From NCBI GenBank assembly GCA_039619475.1, contig CM077116.1, positions 174,559,863 through 174,623,862 on the forward strand: 64,000 bases of DNA. Reading direction: 5' to 3'. The position numbers were made by a program, and so were the translations under genes. The DNA is from Icerya purchasi. Lineage: Eukaryota > Arthropoda > Insecta > Hemiptera > Monophlebidae. Below are positions 21,718 through 33,545 of this stretch, in pieces. A model generated the notes under the pieces. The model did not search any database and was not told the origin of the DNA. It saw only the letters and a list, made by a program, of their open reading frames with translations. Numbering within the stretch: position 1 is the first letter of the stretch; each line of letters opens with the position of its first letter.

Positions 21718-22945
21718 ATGTGTTTCAAGGAGAAAATTCCGCCGCACATTGTCGAATGTTAGTGCAGTTAAATAAGTCCGGGGCGAGTGCACGCTGACGA
21801 AAGCTGTACCGGTGAGTATCGGGCCCCGGGGGACAAGAACCTCGCTAAAAACAGGCAGGGAGCGAGTACAGTGTGAGTTTAAGTCAACGGTCGATCTGTT
21901 CGCCGCAGGTGGTGGTCGGCTTTTCTGATCGTTTGTGTTGTCCGTTGTGCGTTGATGTCAATTTTTTCGTTTATTCTTCTTTTCAGGCGCGTCTACACAG
22001 GACATTTACCGAACACGAAGCACTAAAAGAATGATGAGACGAAGCAAGTGGCAGGTTATCTTTGAAAGCGATTAGAGATAGAAAAGCAAGTAAGGAGTCG
22101 GGAAGCGAAGGCCAAGCAGATTGGAATAAAAGATTGCGTGTTCCGAGGAAATATACAAGAACATTCGAATAGAACGTGATTTGCATTACAGTTCAAATTT
22201 AAAATAGGAAGATGAGAGAGGCACAAAGGAGACTGAACAATAGCGAAAGAGAGAAACAGGAAGCAGACTGTGATTAAACAAACTATGGAAGAAGTAATGA
22301 TGGTGGGAAAATTATTAAACCAGGAAGAACGCGGTGAAGAAGGTTGTAAGACAAGGTAAAAAGGGTTAGGATTGGAGAAAAGAGAGACAGCTAGAGAATC
22401 AGTCCAAAAGTTGAAGATTAGGGAGAGGGCAAAGACTTTGAGAGGGGAATCAGCCTATGAAACGCGACCGTTTATTGCCAGCGAACATGCCGAAGAGTCA
22501 GCAAAATCGTCACCGGCGATGATTGACTCCCGGAATCCAACGCAGATAAATTAGGACTGTATAATTAATCTGGTCTAGATTTTCGTTCGGTTAAATTGTT
22601 TTTCGCCGATTTCGGAATTTTTAGAATTTTCACACTCGACAAATTAAGCATACTTAAAAGGTCCGGTTGTAGAGTTAAGCGAATCAAGATATTTCAGTTT
22701 TCTTCATTGTCGAGAATTTCTTTTCTGCCATAAAGTAGTAACACTGTGGGGTCCGCGCGCTCGCGGTGAGATTTCTCGCGGGGAATTTTTGCGTACGCCA
22801 CATGCTGAGTCCCGTTCAATCCTTCTTCGGTTATTTCGCTTATTGTTCTTCTTCGGAAATACTTTGTCAATTTTTCTTTATAAAAGTCCCAATATGTCCG
22901 GAAGAATAAACTAACACCTTAATCTTGACATCGTCCTTGCAGTGT
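21718..22945 (+). repeat. Repeat X copy 1, split by a LINE-A insertion
   Basis: Two segments (21718-21960 and 22551-about 22945) match the continuous copy 2 at 58694-59405. Shared blocks are GTGTTTCAAGGAG, GACGAAAGCTGT, GGTCGATCTGTTCRCCGCA, TTAATCTGGTCT, GTTTTTCGCCGATTTCGG, GTTAAGCGAATCA and ATTTCAGTTTTCTTCA. The 590-bp interruption is LINE-A-like (next entry). Function is unknown, and no coding frame is conserved between copies 1 and 2. Confidence 0.75.
21961..22550 (-). pseudogene. LINE-A copy 5: strongly decayed RNase H/C-terminal part inserted in repeat X
   Basis: The minus strand, read from about 22550, gives LRWIPG followed after a frame change by DDFADSSACSL, which is the last RNase H motif of LINE-A (LLWVP...GNELADFLARS). 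Near 22190 it gives ANHVLFECSC...PRNTQS, matching the C-terminal ANHIFFECPALDSER of copy 3. Nucleotide similarity to the corresponding parts of copy 3 is visible between those points. Its exact fit in the gap between the two halves of repeat X copy 1 supports an insertion. Confidence 0.7.
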
Positions 22946-23924
22946 CATGATCATCGCGGGTCTCAAAACCAGATGCATACTACTCTTCTGCCGGTCCTTA
23001 TTACTGGCTAGACAGACAAACGTCGTCTGAGAAATCTTCAGTCGGCTTTTATAGACTAGGGCGCTTCAGATAACAATTCAAAGTTGTGCAAGTCGAGACA
23101 CTTTAATTAGCATCGTCGATATCGGTTAATGGCTATACCCCTGCTGGGTGGTAAGACGACTCTTAAACAAGTTGACCATGCGTGAATTTTAAATCTGAAG
23201 TGCTTTCACTATTCAACACGGTGAACAATTTAAAATCAAAATATAATAACTCCATTTGAATGGACCATCACAATTGCCACTAGATTAATAGAAACTATCC
23301 CTCGATATCCAGCCCGCGCCGTACGGAGATTACGTTATTTTTCATTTTTCACCTCTCGCTAGTATTCGCAATACTAATGTGTTCAGATATGCGTGGATAA
23401 CCGTTATCAAGCCGAGTTACGCACACAAGGACAATGAATTTCCCGACCACCATGCGTGTGTGTCATGCGAGACCAGCTTTAAACAGCAGTCGTTTCGACT
23501 GAAAGACAATGCAGAGATGCCATTTATATACACGTGCATACAAAGTTCGGCAATGAGTACATGATAAATGACGTATAATATGTAAATGCGTGCGTGTGCC
23601 TACTGGTGTCTCTATATACATTGAATGTTCGTTCTGTTTTGAAACGAAACATGGCACCGAAGTAGCGTACAAAAAAAAAAAAAAAATGTACGATTGTTTT
23701 AGTAATAGGTGGCGCGAATTCGTATCAGTTTAGTTAACATTTCGCCATGTTTTAACGTTTTCGAGACTGTCTCGTGTTAACAGTAGAATCTATCGATTCT
23801 CAGTTATGGCGTATCAGAATGTTTTTTTTGTTTTTTTTATTTAAGGTATTACCGATGAACGAAGAACTGATTTTTAAGCGTGAAAAAAGTAAATATATAC
23901 GGTGATGAAAGAGTTTGGTAGGAC
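22946..23924. other. Stretch without recognisable gene
   Basis: Mixed-composition sequence with an A-run at 23669. No motif recognised. Confidence 0.5.
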
Positions 23925-24162
23925 TTCTTTAAGTGTTCATCTCTTTCGGTCGAGCGGTTCTGCTTTCTATTCCAATTTGCTGCGAATAGCCTGCTCCGTA
24001 ATCCTGTCTTTTCCTTCTCCACATATCGGTGCCGTTGTTTGTTCCTTCCTAACTAACAATGTCTGACCGTATCAAAATGTAAAATTGATTCATTTCCTTT
24101 TCTAATTGTTTCTGAGTGAGTTGACGAGCCCAATAAAGGTAGGGGGGAAAAAAAAAAAGTTA
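23925..24162 (+). pseudogene. LINE-A copy 6: 3' end fragment
   Basis: One frame reads FFKCSSLSVERFCFLF, corresponding to FFECPALDSERSVLYSK of copy 3. Pyrimidine-rich sequence follows, then GAGTTGACGAGCCCAATAAA and a short A-run at 24150-24160, resembling the 3' end of LINE-A copy 1 (GTGTTGACAAACCCATAAA). Only the last about 230 bases of the element remain. It contains several stops. Confidence 0.65.
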
Positions 24163-25824
24163 TTAGGACGAAAACGATAGCGCACTCGAAAAGATGAAGT
24201 AAATATTACGGATGGAGAGTTGTGTGACCATACTGAGTAATTGATAGCACACGTAAAGTAGGCAATTTATGGAATAAGTGGAAAGAGTGGTAAATCCACT
24301 CTGTCGCTGTGGAAATAAAGATCAGGACAGCAGGACGAGTGGGGGGGGGTCGTGTGGATATTACAAAAACCGATTTCATTCGAATGGAAATTTCCGTCAT
24401 TTTCAATCCGAAGCAAACTGGAAACGAGTAAAATACAGATTAAGTGCGTCAGTTCGAGCGAGGTAGTAGAAATAGAAAAAACGGGGGAAAATATTAAACT
24501 ATCCACGCACACGCTTCGATTAGATATCAAAAGAAACTTACATTTTTTAATACTCTGAGGGGATGTTCATGGGAGGGAATAAAAGAAATGAAGATAGCCG
24601 ATTTCCGTAGATTCAGCAACGAGAAAACCTGAAAAAAGTCGGAAAAGTTTAAGAGTGCTTCGACTCTGTTCGACCTTTCGAAGGCGCCGTTAAAAATCGT
24701 TGATAGACACGCACAGCGAGGCAGTTGAAAATATAAAAATTCGAATCAGTAGAATAAGGGAGAAATTTAATAACGAGCGGATAGGAAATAAATTAGAAAA
24801 TTTAAGAGGTCCGAGTAAGGTTATCATATTTCGCGCGGTGCGAGAAAATGGAAGAAGGAAATTAAATGTGAAATAACTGTCAGCGACCCGACACGGATAA
24901 TCTTTCTTCAGGTGACTGGAATTAAAATTTTCAGTCTTCGTCTGTTAAAGTTTACAGTACGGAATGAAAAAGTTGCTCGGAATAATTTTTAAAGATGCAT
25001 ATTGAACTCGTGCTGAAGAACCATCACGAAGCATAATGTCGTCGGCAGCAGGTAAAACGGTTCTGCTCCGGTTTAAGGCGAAAGCGCGATCGACTCGAAG
25101 TAAGTTCAACTGAGGCGAGAGTACTCTAAGCGACTTTCCCTCGAAACCGGCGGAGAAATGCGTTGAATCGTTTTTAAAACAGATATTAATAACGAGTTAA
25201 ACATTCCGAAAATCATTCCTAGAAGAGGCGCTAGCATATCAATCGGAGTGACAGTTCTGCTGGCTAAAATGAAGTCGAAGGAATACGTAGTATGTTAGTA
25301 ACGTTTTTTTTTTTCTCTATTTTTGGGGCGTCTTTCGTTGTGATTGGGTGCTTGGTCACGATCGTTCTTTTTTTCTCTTTTTCTTTTTCCTTTTTTGGTT
25401 TTTTATTTTTTCAATACTAAAGCTTTTGGTTGGTTTTTAGACGCGGAATTTTGAACGCTAGATTTTCAATGTCTTACTTGTTAATCGAGTGGAGTAACCG
25501 TTTGTTTGTTTGTGCCGAGATTTTGTAGTAGGCGACGCGTTTTTTTCAAAAATTTCAATCGAATTTCCAGAGTTTCCCCTTCGTTACTCGGTACGACACG
25601 CTATCATTACTGGTTCCTTCGGCGTCTATTGGTAATCTTGCCGGATTTTTTTCGACAGTCGGTATGATATCCTCATTTTTAGTTTCTTCGATGTATCGCC
25701 GTCTGCGTCCAATTTTCGTCATCGTAGTCTGATTCGAAGTGATGTGTCATCAAGTTCCGTGGAGGTTCCGTTGCATGCAAATTTTTTACGAAATTGGATT
25801 TCTCGATACATCTATTCATTGATG
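24163..25824. other. Stretch without recognisable gene
   Basis: Mixed composition, with G-rich (24341-24350) and T-rich (25303-25410) segments. Open frames at 24206-24558 overlap on both strands and lack motifs. Confidence 0.5.
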
Positions 25825-26200
25825 TTTCTCGTAAGGGGTACTTTACCCCCTTTAAGGGTGAAATTCATGAAAATGCCGAAACACGTCAACTTTATGTTTT
25901 AATCGTATGTGTTAAAATATGTTTTTCTTATTTCTTTTTTATGTTATTTTATAATTTTTTATTCCATAATTATGACCAAAAAAATGTGTATTCACCCCCT
26001 AGAAAATAGGGGATGCAACTCCACTTCTTAAAGCACTGTGGATTATTTGTCCTTTGCACGAGGACTTATTTCCATTTTATTTCGTAAAAAAATATAGAGT
26101 TGAAGACGAGACATTTAGAAAAAGCGATTTTCGGGGGGAGGGGGTGAATATTAGGGATAGTTTTCAACGCCTGAAACTGCAAATGGACCGGTAACAAAAA
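25825..26200. repeat. Putative decayed interspersed repeat with GGGGTA/TACCCC hairpin
   Basis: A hairpin AAGGGGTA-CTT-TACCCCCTT lies at 25833-25851, followed by AAGGGTGAAATTCATGA. Further on come CACCCCCTAGAAAATAGGGG, AAAGCACTGTGGATTATTTG and a GGGGGGAGGGGGTGAA block. Clustered G/C homopolymer blocks in AT-rich DNA resemble an interspersed repeat I associate with insects, but I cannot name the family. It abuts the LINE-C relic. Confidence 0.4.
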
Positions 26201-26354
26201 AAGAACAAAAAAAGAACAAAAAAAAAAACACGTGTCTAATATTTTTTTAAACTCTACAACACACCAAAATTTGATCAAAATCGGCATCTGACAACTCGTG
26301 TACTCTCCTTGTTGGTAAAGAACAGCCTGCGAAATAAGCAAATCGGAGCTCAAA

Positions 26355-27030
26355 CACAAGACGAACACGCACAAATGATAAGATGCGCAGATGACGTTGT
26401 CATTACGGAACTATATCTCTGAAGAAGAACAAGAAGCACTGACAGAAGCGCAGGTTGCCGCAAAAGGAAAAATACATCATTAAATAATTAAATAATTAAA
26501 CAATTAAATAATTAATTGGGGGCGACACAGTAACGGGAGATGAGAAAACCAAAAAGGAAATTAAACGCAGAATGAGCCTAGCTAAATATGCGTTTTTGAA
26601 AAAATACGCATTGCTCGCCAATAAAAATACGGACTAAGGAAGCGACTAATAAAGGGGTCCGTGTGTAGAGTACATTACTGCACGCATGCGAATCTTGGAT
26701 AATAAGTAAAGCCGATAAAAAGAGATTGATAGCAGCAGAGATGTGTCTATGGAGAAAGAGATGATAAAGATAAAAAAATAGGCACATAAAAAAAGCAATG
26801 AAGAAGTCATGAACATGATTAGTGGAAAAAGAGAATTAATAAACATCGTAAAAAGGCGACGAAAGAAAATACGAAGGGCGCACACCGAGACAAGATGAAA
26901 AGCTAAAATTGATTATAGAAGGAAAACCTGTGAAGGAATAACTACATAAAACAGATTATAAAAGATATGAGATGCCAAACATACTCGGACCTAAAGAGAA
27001 TGAAGGAAACCAATCCCTTTAAGTTCAATG
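26355..27030 (+). pseudogene. LINE-C: RT motif C to C-terminus, decayed
   Basis: Plus-strand relic. At 26375-26405 a frame reads MIRCADDVVIT, RT motif C with its Asp pair. After a short AT duplication (26480-26515) come LGATVTGDEKTKKEIKRRMS and AKYAFLKKYALLANK, then a CESWIIS-KADKKRLIAAEM segment in shifting frames, then NEEVMNMISGKRELINIVKRR and RKKIRRAHTETR. This order (motif C, LG..T..G...KEI..R...A, CE.W..SK.D...L.A.EM, EEV...I...R.L...I..R) is that of the common insect endonuclease-RT LINEs. Frames break at least four times. The catalytic palm before motif C is absent. Confidence 0.8.
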
Positions 27031-28627
27031 ACTGATTAATATCTTTTGTCTTCTTCATCAATTGAAAGAATATCAGAGGTTAATGCCTGGATAGTGAAAA
27101 ACTTCTTCCGGTGGCAACTGTTAGAGTCTGGAAATATGCGTGAGACAAAATAAGCCGTTCGGATGTTGTAATAATCTTCGAACTTTTTAATGCTACGTAA
27201 TCGACCATCATTTCGCTATGACTATCAAAGAAATTTTGCTATGCTTCTTTGTCTATTAGAACAATACAAGGCTCTATTCCATGTTGTTTAGGGCAATTTT
27301 TTCGCCGACAGCATTGGTATAATTTTTGAAATGAACATCTTTATGCGACGGGAACACGATGAAGATTGTCTTTTACCGCCAGTTTTATTAATTCTGTTGT
27401 TCTTTTGGTTTTTGTTTTTTTTTTTTTTTTTTTTTTGACATGAAAAGTATACTATTACGGTTCGGGAGTTTTCGTAACGTTGTTGACTAACTTGGAGCTG
27501 GATTCGCGGTTTTGACTAGTTTTAGTGGTGAAAAGTTTTCAAAAAAAAAAAAAACGTTACCCTTTTCCGGGTTAATTATAAGAGTTGATAAAAACTTGCA
27601 GCCTTATTATCCTTCGTAAACGAGACAGCAGTATTATATAATAGTAATATAAGAAATACAATAATCAAAAATAAGAGAACGCACAGAATATTTCAGTCTA
27701 AAATTGACTATTCTCTATCGACAGTAAAAAGTATCAAAAAGTTCCGGGAAATGATAATCAAATTAACGTACATGGTCAGACGGCATATTTTTCAAAGTGA
27801 GAACTTCGCCGAGTCGGAAAATTAAAAAACAATATTTCCAATCGCTATTCAGAATTTTACTCCATTCTCCTCTCGACAAAGAAACGAGTCTTTTCGGAGG
27901 CCCCTGGCTTTAATTATAAATTTTTTAGATGTGTTGCATCATTTTATAACTTTAAATAAGGATTATACGAGAAATAATCTACAATTTACTTGTTCGATAT
28001 CTCTAAGCATATAAATTTTAAAACTAATCACCACTTCTCCGCCATGTGTGAATATTATTTCGTTGAAATCAAGCCAACGAATACTAAAATTTTGCTCTCG
28101 ATACTAAAAGAAAATCTCATCACGGCATCTCTGTTTTTGCTTGCTTACACATCTCTAATCGCGTAAACACACATTCGTTTTCGAAAAAAAAAAAAAAAAA
28201 AGCAGAAGAAAAAAAATCTTTTATAAAAAGCCTACAGAATCTTAATTTTGAAAAAGTTCGTTTTTGTTGTCTTGTAAGCGACAGGCGTGTTTATCGTCGC
28301 AATTAAATAAATGTGGTACGAGACGCCTTTTCAACGAGAATGTGATACCTTTGTCGGTTTTTCTTTTATTTTTGCTTCTAAATTTTAGTTTCGAGTTAAA
28401 AAAGACGGTATCAACTTTCGCAACACAGAAAATAAACGAAATTTTCGTTATTACGCTTTTTTTTAGAAGCAAATCTTGTTTCTGTACAGTGCCTGATAAT
28501 GCGGTATAGTCGAGTGTTCTTATTTCAAACCCGGCGACTTTTACGCGACGAAAAAAGCCTGAATAAACAAGATTACAAACCACATCAAAATAAACACTAT
28601 CTCTTTCTTTTCTCAACACCCACATAT

Positions 28628-28630
<3 letters not shown>

Positions 28631-28675
<45 letters not shown>
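28631..28675. repeat. (TA)n microsatellite
   Basis: Pure TA dinucleotides. Confidence 0.95.
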
Positions 28676-28682
<7 letters not shown>

Positions 28683-29444
28683 AATGAACTGCTTAGTTGC
28701 ACACAATATTATTAAAAATAATAATCACAAAAAAATTAATAGTCATTATTTTATTTCTTCGATAAAAATAGTAATAACAATAACTGAACAAATTGATGAA
28801 TTTTTTGTTTAAAAGTTTTACACGTTTAAGGTAGTTAAGTTTCATGTATACTAATGTCAAAAAAGTAGTTAACCTATTTATTTAATTTTTCAAGTTGATA
28901 TTTCTGGATAAAAAATAAAATTGAGAAAACTTATACTATAATTTGATTAAAAATGATCCGATGTTTAATCTGAAAACGGTTCCAATTGCTTAGTTGCACA
29001 TAGGAATAATGCGAATTAAATGAAAATTCATTACTATTAACATTTTAATTTAAAATTTTCACCTCTGTAGCCAATTATCGCGTATATTTTGTTGCATTTA
29101 TTTTCGTTGCGGCAAAAATAAATTAACCTTTTTTTTACAGTTGCATAATAAATAACGCGTTCTTTTTCTGTAACGTTCAATAAAAATAACGACCCTAGAA
29201 AAATTTTAAATAGAATAAAATCTATGTCACTCGGTACACGATGAAAAAATTGAAAAAAAAAAAAAAAACGAAAAACCAAACTGACCTAACAGATTTTAAG
29301 TTTACTAAATTTGTTAAAATAGTCCAATTTCATTTGTAACATTTAAGAATGAAAAGTTTAATATGTATTCCGCGAATACTTATAAAACCAGTAAAAATCA
29401 ACCACCAACAGAAAAGCGCACGAATCAATGTATAATTTTTTTCA

Positions 29445-29481
<37 letters not shown>
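29445..29481. repeat. (AAT)n microsatellite
   Basis: About 12 AAT units. Confidence 0.95.
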
Positions 29482-29485
<4 letters not shown>

Positions 29486-30477
29486 TGAAAATAATAATAA
29501 TCATGAATTCACATCATTAAAATAATGACCAAAATTAAGGAAATATTTTTTAACGGAATAAATTCTAAAGAAATGCTTTGAAAAAATATAATTTGAAGTT
29601 TTCTCAGTTCAGCCTTTTATCGGCCGTATTATTAATTAACAATAACTTTACATAAATTTTAACGAGTATAGCCCTCATGCAAAAAAATTGAATTGCATAA
29701 TATCTAGAATAGAAATAAAACACACATAAAAAACTCGTAAATCCCTTTCATAAAAGTTACCACGTGAGTTCGTATCACCACGTAAACGAATTCTATTGGT
29801 GATTACATAGCTGCGCTAGATGCATATTAGCAGTAGACTGCGAAACAAGCTTTAATTTTCGCATATCCTGTTAATGATTAATAAATTAATAATAGTCTAG
29901 CCTAATAAACGAATCGAATACACTTACCTTCCGAAACCGTACACAAAACTCTGTTTCAAATTTTGGTTACATCTGATGTTTGATGATCGGTTTTTCGGAA
30001 AACCCGTTCAAAGTTAAGTGTTTACTTGAAAAATTTCAGTTTTTCCAATTAGCTTATTCCGTTTATTCGCTTATGCTTCATTCCGTTAAAGTTATTTGTG
30101 TGTTCACTTTTGTAGTAAATTTTCTCATTCTTAGAAAAAATATACATATTTCCCTAATAATTTCATTCCTATAGCAAATTTGACGCAGTTTATTCACTTT
30201 TATTTTTATTTAAATCTACAGCGGTTACTTTTAGACTTTTCCATCGGATTTTTTTAAAAATGTTTATCAATAGGACATTTCCAATAAACTGCTTAACTAA
30301 AATTTAACGTTACATCGCAACAGAATGTTTAGCAATTTTTGTTTTGAAAACTAATGTTATGCGGTAGCAAATGTTTTACAACAAATAAAAAGGTTAATTT
30401 TATTCAACTTGTGTTTCTACATTTCGCAAAAAATATGTTATTTTTATAAACTGGCGCGTACGTTGTACGATTTATAT

Positions 30478-30502
30478 ACATATTATATATACATATTATA
30501 TG

Positions 30503-30582
<80 letters not shown>

Positions 30583-30633
30583 ATATGTATTTATTATTTG
30601 TATGTATTATATGTATATATAATATGTATATAG
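30478..30633. repeat. Complex TA/TGTA microsatellite
   Basis: TA tracts interrupted regularly by TG and TTA, giving a higher-order pattern of TGTATATATATA blocks. Confidence 0.9.
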
Positions 30634-31944
30634 GGCTGTATTACAATTTTCATTTCAACGGTTTATGAAAGAGTTAACAACATAAATGAGTGCGCTTTTG
30701 AAATTTAACAGCGCATTAATTTTTATTTTGAGAAGACGTTGATAAGGCTTTACTCAGTATTGCTCATACCATTAATAACTCTGTCAATTCTTTGACACTA
30801 ATTATGGTATACTCGAGCCATCAATTCGAATTCAATCTTTCACCGCTGACAGCTTTTTTCGATTCTGAGGGTCTGAAGTAATGGGGTAGCAACGGATTAT
30901 TATTATATTTTCGTTAACAAGTGCCGAATTTGTATTCGATTAGACTTAAGACATTCATGTTCTTCTGGTTGTTAAATTAATTTACCGGTTATTTTATTTT
31001 CATGATACTGAAATTTTTATTCAAACTTTTCTTCTTAATAATCGCTAGTTAAATACAAATCTTTTCTGTAAGGAAATTTTATACTGGAACCATAGAAAGA
31101 AAGAGCAGGGTTATTTCTTATATTGAAGTGCCGTCGAATTTTTCTAATTATTCATATTGAAATCAAAGTACTGATTTTATTCGTAGCGTTCAGTTTTGCT
31201 AGCGGTGAACGACTCCCTTTTTAATTTATCGTAAAATCATTTTATCTATAACTAAACTTCAATAATTTAACTTGCGATGGCTTACTATAAATTATTTGTG
31301 CATGTCTTTTTAGCTCGTTCAATTATTTAGGATCTTTTTTTTTTTTTTTTTTTTTCTGTTTTATCCTTTAATCAATATTAATCCGTTTGTTCATTCAAAT
31401 TTATCGATTTAGAAATTTTTTACAGTGACGGCCTATGTGTACTTCGTAATGGAGGATTAAAATGCTAGGACAAAATGTTTTTAAACTTACAATTTCTACC
31501 TCTGGCATAACAAACATATCGACAAAATTTTAATAGCAACATAACATTTATCATTTAAATAAATATCGTTGATCAGTTGATATTGATTTAAATTTAATTC
31601 CAATTATTACTATCCTCGACGATATATACGTTCGGGTTTTGCAATTTCTATTTATTACTACTGCGACGGTTATGGAGTTTGAACATCCAAAAATTATCGT
31701 ATATTTTTAAACTGCAACTTCAAGGTATATGCGTTAGAGTTTTCCAAAAAAACAAATAAAAAACAAAAGATTAAGTTTAATATGATTTACTTTAAAACCG
31801 GTCACTAATAAAAACCGTTTTTTTGTTATAATATTTTTTGCTTGATTTCTGAAATACATCAAATATCTGAGGAATATTAGAAGTTGAAAAAATACTAAAG
31901 AAAAAATATTATTTTTAAAATGAACGAATTAATACCCTTCTACA

Positions 31945-32172
31945 TACGTTCTTTGTGTGATTTTGATTATATTTTGTTTAAATGTTCGACCTTTTCTGCT
32001 GAGCTCTCATCATTGCTTCTTATATTCTTCCATTTCCTTCTATTTCGGTAGTTCCCGCTCTCGAATAATTTCTATCCTCTATAAAATGCTTAAGAAAAGA
32101 ATTTTGTTTTTTTCTTTTTTCTATTTCTTGGGCTAATGTTCTCGTCGACGAACCCGTTGAGAAAAAAAATAA
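31945..32172 (+). pseudogene. LINE-A copy 7: 3' end fragment
   Basis: Frames read YILFKCSTFSAELSSLL, matching HIFFECPALDSERSVL of copy 3. About 60 bases later comes VVPALE followed by a stop and FLSSIKC, matching IIPVLQSFLSSISNR near the end of ORF2. The fragment ends with GACGAACCCGTTGAG and an A-run (32162-32169). This is the same arrangement as in copies 1 and 6. Strongly decayed. Confidence 0.6.
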
Positions 32173-32248
32173 ATAAGTGTACAAATTTTACGATATAAAT
32201 GTTTTACATAACGTATATCTATTATTCAAAATAAACTGAATCGGAATA

Positions 32249-32282
32249 CGAGGGGGTTCAATAAAGCCTGCTACAATTCACG
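32249..32282 (+). repeat. Left TIR of the deleted mariner
   Basis: CGAGGGGGTTCAATAAAGCC and following bases, mirrored at 33103-33135. Confidence 0.85.
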
Positions 32283-32439
32283 TTGCGCAAAGTGGCAACA
32301 CTGTATCGATTCAATCTTCACATGGCTGATGGCCTAACTCATTAGTAACGTATCTGTCGAGTTTCGTTCAGTTTTATTACACGAATTATCGTAAAACGCG
32401 CAACATATAATAATCGTTTTAGTCCTGCACTTTTTTAAG

Positions 32440-33075
32440 GTGAATAGATCCGAGATGTTACAAGAACAACGACAGGCAGTGAAATTTTGCTTTCGACTAC
32501 GAAAAACTAATTCAGATAGTCTCATGATCGAAGAAGCGTACAGCTCACATGTTCTCGACCGAACAACCATCTATTACAGCGCATTTGAGAAAGGCAGGGA
32601 CAGCGCGACCATTAAAGGTGGTCCTGGCGCGACCTTTTTCGACAAAATGGGCATGATTTACATGCATTATGTCCCTGAAGGCGAAACAGTGAATTCGTCA
32701 TATTTTATAACGGTATTAAAACAACTGACAAGGGTTCATATTGCCCGAAAACGTCCGAAATACAAGAACGACAATTTGAAATTACATATTGATGACGCGC
32801 GTCCACATATGGCTCATTCCGTCATGGAATGGTTGCAACGTAGAAGCGTCTGGATACGGCACTAAATGACTTCTTCCTATATCCTGGTGTGAAAAAAAAT
32901 CTTAAGGGTCGCCATTTTGAGTCGGTTACGGAGCTTCAGAATGAAGTGCAGACCTTATTACAAAGGATGCCGAAAAACTGGCTTGAGCGCTGTTTTGCGA
33001 ATTGGGAGAAACTATGGCTCAAGTGCATCGAATTCCCGCTAACTATATCGAACCGGTGAAAAATTTGAAGTCTTA
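32440..33075 (+). pseudogene. Mariner transposase, internally deleted and frameshifted
   Basis: The N-terminus carries the helix-turn-helix region (EQRQAVKFCFRLRKT, MIEEAY...LDRTTIYYSAF) that binds TIRs. It then jumps to a KMGMIYMHYVPEGETVN segment, so the linker and the part with the first catalytic Asp are deleted. LKLHIDDARPHMAH holds the second catalytic Asp. After WLQRRSVWIRH there is a stop. In another frame NDFFLYPGVKKNLKGRHF resumes with the third Asp, followed by a C-terminal helix region ending near 33075. The SPDLAPC-type segment is missing. Not functional. Confidence 0.87.
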
Positions 33076-33102
33076 ATCTCAAAAATAAACAACGTTATGC
33101 AG

Positions 33103-33135
33103 TCTGTGGCAGTCGTCTTTATTGAACGCCCTTCG
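33103..33135 (-). repeat. Right TIR of the deleted mariner
   Basis: Reverse complement begins CGAAGGGCGTTCAATAAAG, matching the left TIR with two mismatches in the first 19 bases. Confidence 0.85.
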
Positions 33136-33545
33136 TATTAAGAAACAGTAGTTCTCGGTAGAAAACTGATCTTTCAGAGAACACAGATGAAAAGCACTCG
33201 AACAAAACGTAAATTCACTTGCGATTACGTTGTCTAAGCTGTCTAAGCACAGAGGACAAAAACGATAAAGGGAAGCAGAAAGATGTATGCGACCGAAGCG
33301 AAAACGACAAAGCAAGGAAATAGTAAAGCGACGAAGCGTGTAGAAAGTCTAGGAAAGAAGAGTGCGATGATGGACAAGGTTGAGCAAATATATAATGTGA
33401 CGAGAGTTTACAAAGAAAAGATTACGTTTTTTTTGTTTTTTTAGTTATTTCACAGGAAAGAAATCGCTCGACAAGAGGTCTAAAAACGATAGCTAAACGA
33501 GCCAGTGTCGTCGGCCTTCTAATTACACTACCGGGGCACCACTTA
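33136..33545. other. Stretch without recognisable gene
   Basis: Purine-rich on the plus strand, so it might continue the decayed LINE-A copy next to it on the minus strand. No motif could be confirmed. Confidence 0.4.

Larger units (their letters stand above)
27031..31944. other. Long AT-rich stretch without recognisable gene
   Basis: It holds homopolymers (27418-27437, 27540-27554, 28182-28201, 29252-29268, 31335-31354) and microsatellites listed separately. The phrase GCTTAGTTGCACA occurs twice, at about 28690 and 28988, without an obvious longer alignment. Open frames here translate microsatellites or low-complexity DNA. No transposon motif was recognised. Confidence 0.5.
32249..33135 (+). 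mobile_element. Internally deleted mariner-like element with TIRs and TA duplication
   Basis: The left end CGAGGGGGTTCAATAAAG and the right end, reverse-complemented, CGAAGGGCGTTCAATAAAG are inverted repeats flanked by TA at 32247-32248 and 33136-33137. The element is 887 bp, shorter than a full mariner (about 1.3 kb), because transposase sequence is missing in the middle. It is a different family from the rosa-like element at 5.7 kb. The TIRs are well preserved, so it could in principle have been moved by an active relative; this is an inference. Confidence 0.88.

Noticed and set aside
28242..28706. Open frame of 154 codons on the minus strand
   Set aside because: Its N-terminal part translates a (TA)n microsatellite as alternating Ile/Tyr, and the rest shows no motif. 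The overlapping plus frame is equally open.
30409..30633. Tyr/Ile-rich 74-codon frame
   Set aside because: It is a translation of a TA/TGTA microsatellite.
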